Assembly: GCA_023228445.1 (NCBI GenBank)
Contig: JALOBD010000132.1
Coordinates: 1-5,790, forward strand
Reading direction: 5' to 3'
DNA length: 5,790 nucleotides
Origin: Sphaerochaeta sp.
Lineage (GTDB): Bacteria > Spirochaetota > Spirochaetia > Sphaerochaetales > Sphaerochaetaceae
Part shown: positions 1 through 4,443 of the stretch, in pieces
How the letters are laid out: each line of letters starts with the position of its first letter
How positions within the stretch are numbered: the first letter of the stretch is position 1
Notes under the pieces: model-generated
Told to the model about the DNA's origin: nothing
Database searches by the model: none
What the model saw: only the letters and a program-made list of their open reading frames with translations
Made by a program: the position numbers and the translations under genes

Positions 1-1
1 G

Positions 2-82
2 CGGACGCGCACCTACCACGACCTCCAGGTCCAACTGACCGAAACCGAGGAGGCATGGCTCTCTCTTGCCGAGCGGGTGTAA
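2..82 (+). CDS. C-terminal end of an unidentified protein, possibly an ABC-F family ATPase (partial)
   Basis: The second forward frame is open from the left edge to a TAA at 80-82 and gives 26 residues. They begin RTRTYHDLQVQLTETEE and end AWLSLAERV. The pattern is an amphipathic, charged helix with a Trp-Leu-x-Leu-Ala-Glu-Arg tail. This resembles the C-terminal coiled coil that closes many ABC-F translation-associated ATPases (Uup/EttA-like), but 26 residues cannot settle the family. The start and all catalytic parts lie outside the window. The gene ends 18 bp before a 10-bp tandem array and converges on the Schlafen-domain gene read from the other strand. It could equally be the tail of any coiled-coil protein. 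I am fairly sure a real gene ends here and unsure which one. Confidence 0.5.
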   Translation, partial: RTRTYHDLQVQLTETEEAWLSLAERV

Positions 83-100
83 ATCCAACGAAGTGCTATC

Positions 101-240
101 AGCCAATATCAGCCAGTATCAGCCAGTATCAGCCGGTATCAGCCAGTATCAGCCAGTATCAGCCAGTATCAGCCAGTATCAGCCGGTATCAGCCGGTATC
201 AGCCGGTATCAGCCAGTATCAGCCGGTACCAGCCGGTACC
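101..240. repeat. Tandem array of fourteen 10-bp units, consensus AGCCRGTAYC
   Basis: Fourteen uninterrupted decamers run from 101 to 240 with no indel. The first unit is AGCCAATATC. The others are AGCCAGTATC or AGCCGGTATC, and the last two are AGCCGGTACC. Degenerate half-matching decamers flank the array at 91-100 and 241-250. The unit order by fifth base is A,A,A,G,A,A,A,A,G,G,G,A,G,G, so units differ by only one or two transitions, as expected of slippage or recombination within the array. The period is close to one turn of B-DNA, so every unit presents the same face. The array lies between two convergent genes (stops at 82 and 286). No inverted repeat is present within a unit, and it is not a CRISPR because there are no spacers. 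Its function is unknown; protein binding, nucleoid or terminator roles, or a selfish short repeat, are all possible. Confidence 0.95.
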
Positions 241-285
241 AGCAGTTATCCTACGAGAGTGATACTCTAGATTCGCATTGTCGAG

Positions 286-1635
286 CTACCGAATAAACCG
301 ATACTTCGTGGCGGGCCCTTGGCCGATCATTTCGACGATGCCCTGTTGTTGCAAGTCAAAGAGAACCTTCTTAGCAGTAGATATCGATTTGCCGAGGTAG
401 TGGGCGAGTTCCTTGGACGAAAAAAGTTCGGAAGCGCTGAAATGACGTTTCATCGCTCCAACATCATATAAATCACGGTACGCTTCTTCCAAGGCTTTCA
501 ACGGAGTGTGTTTTCTGTACAAAATAACTTTCACATGGTGTTCAAGTTCAACGAACTGCGGTTCTTCCAGACCAGCCTGAAGGCAGCTTGCTATGATGAG
601 CGTGATGCCTATGCCTTGTTTTTCCATGTACTCTTTCTTTCTCAGAGCATCGGCGATGAGAGGGTTTCTGTACCGAGAGAGTCCTTCTTTGAGATTCTCT
701 ACATTGATGGGAGCATAGAACGTACCAGGATTCAAGAATTCAATCCTGTCAGGGAAGAGCGTGATCCGTGTCGGCGCTTCGTAATCGTACGCCCGATGTG
801 CCACCGAATTGACGAGCGCTTCGCGGATGGCTTCTCGTGGTATCTCGTACTCAACCGGTTGTTTGGCCAATCCTTCCTGTCGGTAGTGTGTACCCAAGAG
901 CGTGGTAAGAAATGCATAGGTTTGATCGAGCATAGGAATGATTCCACCTGTGAACTCTTCCTTTTTGATCAGGTGTTGCTTACTCTCGTCTGCATACGCA
1001 CTGACCACGATGAATGACTCTGGGATTACCTGCGTATGGTCCCGATAAAAGAGCAATGTTCCTGCTACATTGGCGACGGTCTTCCCAGAGGCTTCATTGA
1101 CTGCATATCCCGCACCAATGAGAATCGATGGATCACATCGGGTAAAGATAGTATCGAGCAACTCCTTGGAAAGTTGCTCATAGGAGACCTGTGGACAGGG
1201 TTGCTCTTCATATCGTATTCCATTTCGTGCGCGGGTAAACTGTTCAAGTGCATAGGTATCAGCAATTCTATTATGGGATCCAAAACGCAAGAAAACTCCG
1301 TTCGGGTATCCATGTCGCTTAATGAAATAAGGTTGATGGGGACCCGGGAAAACCCGAAGGGTCACACACGTCTTGCCTCCGATATGCTGCTCATAGAGAT
1401 CTACTGCGATTTGTGGTGAAATGGAATCGACGATGACTTGCGGCAACTCACTGCTGTATCGAACGATCTGATCTCGTTCAAGACCGACGACCGTCCGATC
1501 GCTATCCCTGATGCCGATGATGATGGTACCCCCTTGGGTGTTTGCAAACGCAGTGACTGTCTCGAGCAATCGTCCATAGTCATCAAGTCGCTCCTTAAAC
1601 TCGAGGATTTTCGACTCCATCGCTTCATATTGCAT
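286..1635 (-). CDS. Schlafen AlbA_2 domain / GHKL-ATPase-like / winged-helix protein (COG2865-type)
   Basis: The product has 449 residues. Residues 1-130 form an AlbA_2 (Schlafen) domain: ES at 7-8, EFK at 12-14, the hallmark AFANTQGGTIIIGI at 29-42, then RD at 43-44 and VVGL at 49-52. Glu7, Glu12 and Asp44 are spaced roughly like the acidic residues of Schlafen nucleases, so nuclease activity is possible but only inferred. Residues 267-345 resemble the HATPase_c_4 / RecG-like C-terminal region: REAIREALVNSVAH carries Glu272, Asn276 and His280 in the GHKL N-box pattern, followed by DRIEFLNPG (296-304) and QGIGI (340-344). Residues 399-449 form a winged helix-turn-helix ending KYRFIR. Family members are annotated as transcriptional regulators or ATP-binding proteins, often in accessory regions, and some accompany defence loci. 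The chosen ATG at 1635 has a GGAGGAGG site 5 nt upstream; an upstream in-frame GTG at 1659 would place that site inside the gene. The promoter is overlaid by five phased dyads, suggesting repression, perhaps by this protein. Base composition is more AT-rich than its right-hand neighbours. Confidence 0.9.
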   Translation of the reverse strand: MQYEAMESKILEFKERLDDYGRLLETVTAFANTQGGTIIIGIRDSDRTVVGLERDQIVRYSSELPQVIVDSISPQIAVDLYEQHIGGKTCVTLRVFPGPHQPYFIKRHGYPNGVFLRFGSHNRIADTYALEQFTRARNGIRYEEQPCPQVSYEQLSKELLDTIFTRCDPSILIGAGYAVNEASGKTVANVAGTLLFYRDHTQVIPESFIVVSAYADESKQHLIKKEEFTGGIIPMLDQTYAFLTTLLGTHYRQEGLAKQPVEYEIPREAIREALVNSVAHRAYDYEAPTRITLFPDRIEFLNPGTFYAPINVENLKEGLSRYRNPLIADALRKKEYMEKQGIGITLIIASCLQAGLEEPQFVELEHHVKVILYRKHTPLKALEEAYRDLYDVGAMKRHFSASELFSSKELAHYLGKSISTAKKVLFDLQQQGIVEMIGQGPATKYRFIR

Positions 1636-1640
1636 AAAAT

Positions 1641-1648
1641 CCTCCTCC
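1641..1648 (-). promoter_or_regulatory. Ribosome binding site GGAGGAGG that fixes the start at 1635
   Basis: On the minus strand GGAGGAGG (1648 to 1641) is followed by ATTTT and then ATG at 1635-1633. The 5-nt spacing is good. It overrides the longer reading from GTG 1659, whose first eight codons would be formed by this site and would add residues unrelated to the AlbA_2 domain. Confidence 0.85.
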
Positions 1649-1669
1649 GTAGCTGACACTTTCTATAAT

Positions 1670-1717
1670 TATCCGATATTATCTGATATATTCGATATTA
1701 TCCGATAATATCCGATA
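1670..1717. promoter_or_regulatory. Five helically phased TATC-N-GATA dyads, probable operator array
   Basis: Five 9-bp units start at 1670, 1680, 1689, 1699 and 1709: TATCCGATA, TATCTGATA, TATTCGATA, TATCCGATA, TATCCGATA. Four are perfect TATC/GATA inverted repeats around one central base, and the third has a single mismatch. The spacings of 10, 9, 10 and 10 bp place all units on nearly the same DNA face. The array covers the spacer and -10 box of the best minus-strand promoter and the first part of the leader, so a protein binding here would most simply repress the 286-1635 gene. The winged helix of that protein is a natural candidate ligand, which is inference. The + strand gene at 1799 begins 81 bp beyond the array and is less directly affected. 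The locally very AT-rich sequence stands out from its surroundings. Confidence 0.8.
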
Positions 1718-1723
1718 ATACAA
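1695..1723 (-). promoter_or_regulatory. Sigma-70-type promoter of the Schlafen-domain gene
   Basis: Read on the minus strand, TTGTAT (1723-1718) is followed by a 17-bp spacer and TAATAT (1700-1695). Transcription would start near 1688, giving a leader of about 53 nt to the ATG at 1635. The spacer contains two of the five dyads, the -10 box overlaps the third and fourth units, and two more lie in the early transcribed region. The optimal spacing and four of six matches to each consensus hexamer support the call; the repeat's own AT-richness raises the chance of a false match. Confidence 0.6.
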
Positions 1724-1769
1724 CTGTTCGTACTCCGTATTGCATGCCCTATTGCCGGTGAGTTTGCGG

Positions 1770-1775
1770 TATACT
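1770..1775 (+). promoter_or_regulatory. Possible -10 box TATACT for the first LpxR-like gene
   Basis: TATACT at 1770-1775 lies 24 bp before the TTG start at 1799, so a transcript from about 1782 would begin just before the ribosome binding site. No good -35 is found at 16-18 bp; the nearest TTG-type hexamer, TTGCCG at 1752-1757, is only 12 bp away. An activator or another sigma factor could be needed, or the match may be chance. Confidence 0.3.
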
Positions 1776-1782
1776 TCCTTTC

Positions 1783-1792
1783 AAAGGAGGAG
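1783..1792 (+). promoter_or_regulatory. Ribosome binding site AAAGGAGGAG supporting a TTG start
   Basis: AAAGGAGGAG sits 6 nt upstream of TTG 1799-1801. The first in-frame ATG is codon 40 and would remove the signal peptide and the Asn-Asp pair, so the TTG start is strongly preferred. Confidence 0.75.
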
Positions 1793-1798
1793 ACCATC

Positions 1799-3097
1799 TT
1801 GCATCGCACACCCACCGTCCGATCGCTGGCTCTCGTCATCATCCTGTTGGCATCCACGCTCCTGCCTCTCTTGGCAACCAGCCTCGTCATCGGCACCGGC
1901 AACGATTGGATCACCATGGGCTTTGGCAACAACGAGGATGACGGACACTCCTTCGCTGTCTCTGCCCATGCCACCGTTGACAACGGCCTCTCCCTTCTCT
2001 TCGACCTCGATGGATACACCGACCAGCGAGAGGTCGACTTGCGCTACTCGACCCTCAGCCTCTCCCTCTCCTACCCCTTCACCTACCGCCCCCACCCCAG
2101 CTTGGAGCTCTCCCTCTCTCCGTTGGTGGGAGCCCACCTTGCCGGTGATCTCGGCCTGCAAACGCTGCAGAACCTCCTCCACCGGATCCTCGGTCGCGAC
2201 GAGGTCTTCCTCGGCGAGGCGTACGACGGCGTCAAAGGCATGGTGCTGCTCGGTGCAAGCACCCAGGCTGCGGTGACATTGGGCTCCCATCGCGTTGGGG
2301 CCCGCGTGGAAGCTGCCACCGTGCCTCTATGGGAGAGCCAGGGCGATCTCTCCCTCTTCTGGCAAGGGTGGGACCTCATCAGAGCGGGAATCGGGTATCA
2401 TGCACGCTTCGATCATGATCATCACCCGGTGCGTACCCTCGAACTTACCCAAAACCGGGGTCTCTACCTCTTCTCCACCTACCACACCCCGCTGCTCCAC
2501 ACTGCTTGGACCATCTGGCCTGAGACGGGTTTCTCATGGGGAAGCTTCGGCTTCGATGTATTGGCATTCGGCCAACCCAAGCGCTTTGTCGAAGCCGACT
2601 TGTCGACGGTCAATGGGATCTACTACGACACGGCAGGATACCAGACCCGTGTCAGTGCCCTGTTGTACAAGGGCTTCTTGGTACAGGTGCACTACTCCAA
2701 CGGGCCGACAGCCAAAGGAGCCGCCTTTCGGCGCAATATCGGCACCTGGAGCGTCGGCTGGCAGTGGGAGCCTGCCAACCCTTCGGCGCTGCTGCGCCCC
2801 TCCCTCTCGGTTTTGGCGGGGGTGAAGCGACTCAACCTGGTTGAAAACTACTCAACGGTCCGCATCGATGCGCTTCGAGCGGTCGCAGGCGTTGAGGCAG
2901 GCGTGGGTCTGGGCAGAAAGGATGGGTGGGTGGTGGGCAACAGCGCCTACCACTTCCGCTTCGGTGTTGCCGTGCACTACACCTTTGCCAGCACCTCGCT
3001 CTCAGCTCCCGCTCTCCATTGGGATCAGATCAATCGACCATTGACCCTCCTCTTTGGCCTGGCTCTTCAAATCGACCATGACTTTGACGCGCTCTGA
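1799..3097 (+). CDS. LpxR-like (DUF2219-like) outer-membrane beta-barrel protein, paralogue 1
   Basis: The product has 432 residues and starts with TTG. A basic N-terminus (His2, Arg3, Arg8) and a hydrophobic stretch (9-25) form a signal peptide, with likely cleavage after Ala26. The mature part has alternating hydrophobic and polar strands with Gly/Tyr/Trp, typical of an outer-membrane barrel. GTGNDW places Asn35-Asp36 at mature positions 9-10 and GLQTLQNLLHRILG places Gln124 and His128 four apart. From memory, Salmonella LpxR uses Asn9, Asp10, Ser/Thr34, Gln118, His122 and Glu128, with a similar Q-N-x-x-H-R-I-x-G stretch. Asp134 lies six after His128, where LpxR has Glu128, and Ser51 may be the hydroxyl residue. 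LpxR removes the 3' acyloxyacyl chain of lipid A at the outer membrane; this protein is about 100 residues longer and divergent, so activity is inferred. A His/Asp cluster (201-209) is unusual. The gene is followed after 47 bp by its paralogue on the same strand. Confidence 0.7.
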   Translation: MHRTPTVRSLALVIILLASTLLPLLATSLVIGTGNDWITMGFGNNEDDGHSFAVSAHATVDNGLSLLFDLDGYTDQREVDLRYSTLSLSLSYPFTYRPHPSLELSLSPLVGAHLAGDLGLQTLQNLLHRILGRDEVFLGEAYDGVKGMVLLGASTQAAVTLGSHRVGARVEAATVPLWESQGDLSLFWQGWDLIRAGIGYHARFDHDHHPVRTLELTQNRGLYLFSTYHTPLLHTAWTIWPETGFSWGSFGFDVLAFGQPKRFVEADLSTVNGIYYDTAGYQTRVSALLYKGFLVQVHYSNGPTAKGAAFRRNIGTWSVGWQWEPANPSALLRPSLSVLAGVKRLNLVENYSTVRIDALRAVAGVEAGVGLGRKDGWVVGNSAYHFRFGVAVHYTFASTSLSAPALHWDQINRPLTLLFGLALQIDHDFDAL

Positions 3098-3109
3098 CGG
3101 GATAGCACC

Positions 3110-3137
3110 TTGCAGTTTGACGATACACGCGTACAAT
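3110..3137 (+). promoter_or_regulatory. Candidate internal promoter for paralogue 2
   Basis: TTGCAG (3110-3115), a 16-bp spacer and TACAAT (3132-3137) lie in the 47-bp gap between the two paralogues. The predicted start of transcription is near 3144, one base before the ATG at 3145, which would give an almost leaderless message. If real, the second gene need not depend on read-through from the first. Confidence 0.45.
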
Positions 3138-3144
3138 AGGGGAT

Positions 3145-4443
3145 ATGATCGCGCCGCGGCTGAGAATGTGGATACTCGTCTCTCTTATCGCTCTCTTGGG
3201 TATGAGCCCCGTTGGTGCGGCTACGATCGAACAGCTGCTCCTATCAACCGGCAATGACGCCATCAGCTTGGGGCTCGGCAACAACCAGGATGACGGCAAA
3301 TCCTTCTCTGTCGCGCTCTCTCTGGTAACAGCCTCCGGCTTGGTCATCGACACCGCCTTGACCGGCTACACCGATCAGAAGGTCTCCAAGAGCCGGTACG
3401 ACACGGTCACCGCCCACCTCTCCTACCCCTTCACCTTCACCCTCCCGGCTCATTGGCAGGTGACCCTTGCCCCTGCCCTCGCCATCACGCTCATCGGTTC
3501 CTTCGGCCTGGAGGAGATCCAGAATTTACTGCACAGCTTCAAGCACAAGAAACCGGTGGTTCTCCCTGCTCCCAACGGACATCTCGATGCGCACATCGGC
3601 GCTGGCCTTGAAACCACCCTGTACCACCGACTCGGTCCTGGCCGTCTCTCACTGGGCGTGAGGGGAGGCCACCGCATCGGTTGGGAGAGCGAGTTCAACG
3701 CCCACATCGGCTACGAGCTTGGAGGGACGATCTCTCTAGCCTTCGGGTACGACTACACCCAGGGTTATTGCGACTACCCCAGCCAATGCCTGCAGGAAGA
3801 GCGGTACAACGGGTTCTTCTTCTCTGCCGACTGGAACGCACACCTCCTCTTCACCTCCTACCGCTACTACCCCCACAGCGGCTTCTCCTTCGGCTTCATC
3901 GGCATCGACGCCCTCGCCTTCCTGCGACCACAGACCTACCAGAAGAGCGACCTCACCGTCACCCATGGCCTCTTCTATGAGGTCGATGGAAATCCGCTGC
4001 GCCTTGGCGGAATCGAAGTGGCCAACACCGTCTTCACCCTCCTCTACATAAGCGGGCCCATTGATGGAACCCATCGGTTCAACATCGGCCAATACACCCT
4101 CTCCTACCGCTGGCAGCTGCTCAAATCCTCCCGCTACCTCCACCCCTCCGTCCAGGCGGGAGGAGGCGTCAAGCGCTACAATCTGGTTGAAGGGTTCGAC
4201 CAGCCGGTGCTGGAAGAGGTACGCCCCGTCCTGACTGTCGAGGCTGCCGTTGGATTGGGGGCAAAGCCACTGTGGATCGTTGCCAATACCGCGTACTCGC
4301 TCCGGGTGGGAGCAAGCCTCACCTACGTCTTTGCCACCGGGAGTCTGCATACCGACGTATCGGGGTATGACCGCCACACCAAGGCATGGGTGTTCCTCCT
4401 GGGCATCACCCTGGCCGTCGACCATGACCTTTCTCGAGTGTGA
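3145..4443 (+). CDS. LpxR-like (DUF2219-like) outer-membrane beta-barrel protein, paralogue 2
   Basis: The product has 432 residues, the same length as its upstream neighbour, and is alignable to it along the whole length. A signal peptide (basic residues 5 and 7, hydrophobic 9-20, likely cleavage after Ala25 or Ala26) precedes STGNDAI with Asn37-Asp38. Shared blocks include GNNxDDGxSF (45-54), GYTDQ (74-78), LSYPFTF (92-98), GLEEIQNLLH with Gln126 and His130, GVKRYNLVE (341-349) and a terminal DHDL. The Asn-Asp and Gln-x3-His pairs match the LpxR active-site pattern, but the residue six after His130 is Lys rather than acidic, so this copy may differ in activity. Cys209 and Cys215 sit in a putative surface loop and could form a disulfide; paralogue 1 has none. 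The ATG at 3145 has AGGGG only 2 nt away, too close for a normal site; Met8 (3166) is an alternative start that keeps the hydrophobic segment. The 3' end overlaps the opposing gene by 38 bp. Confidence 0.7.
   Translation: MIAPRLRMWILVSLIALLGMSPVGAATIEQLLLSTGNDAISLGLGNNQDDGKSFSVALSLVTASGLVIDTALTGYTDQKVSKSRYDTVTAHLSYPFTFTLPAHWQVTLAPALAITLIGSFGLEEIQNLLHSFKHKKPVVLPAPNGHLDAHIGAGLETTLYHRLGPGRLSLGVRGGHRIGWESEFNAHIGYELGGTISLAFGYDYTQGYCDYPSQCLQEERYNGFFFSADWNAHLLFTSYRYYPHSGFSFGFIGIDALAFLRPQTYQKSDLTVTHGLFYEVDGNPLRLGGIEVANTVFTLLYISGPIDGTHRFNIGQYTLSYRWQLLKSSRYLHPSVQAGGGVKRYNLVEGFDQPVLEEVRPVLTVEAAVGLGAKPLWIVANTAYSLRVGASLTYVFATGSLHTDVSGYDRHTKAWVFLLGITLAVDHDLSRV

Noticed and set aside
101..240. CRISPR array interpretation of the decamer repeat
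   Set aside because: Units are 10 bp and directly abutting, with no spacers, leader or cas genes.
256..268. Short hairpin AGAGT-GAT-ACTCT downstream of the Schlafen-domain gene stop
   Set aside because: Only five AT-rich pairs and no T-run on either strand, so not a credible intrinsic terminator.
55..296. Two overlapping + strand reading frames of 71 and 76 codons rich in the QYQPVSAS repeat
   Set aside because: They are a by-product of the stop-free 10-bp array, which is open in every forward frame; neither has a convincing start or ribosome binding site.
1341..1363. GC-rich inverted repeat (GACCCGGG, AAAA loop, CCCG...GGGTC) inside the Schlafen-domain gene
   Set aside because: It lies within well-conserved coding sequence (the VFPGPHQPY region) with no T-run after it; probably a codon-use coincidence rather than a terminator.
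1664..1669. Perfect TATAAT on the + strand next to the dyad array
   Set aside because: There is no -35 match at a suitable distance and the + strand gene starts about 130 bp further on; it falls in an AT-rich leader where chance matches are likely.
263..1745. Imperfect direct match TACTC-N3-ATT-(C)-GCAT at 263-279 and 1731-1745, flanking the Schlafen-domain unit
   Set aside because: Too short and gapped to claim as attachment or target-site repeats; could be chance, though worth checking if an empty site is found.
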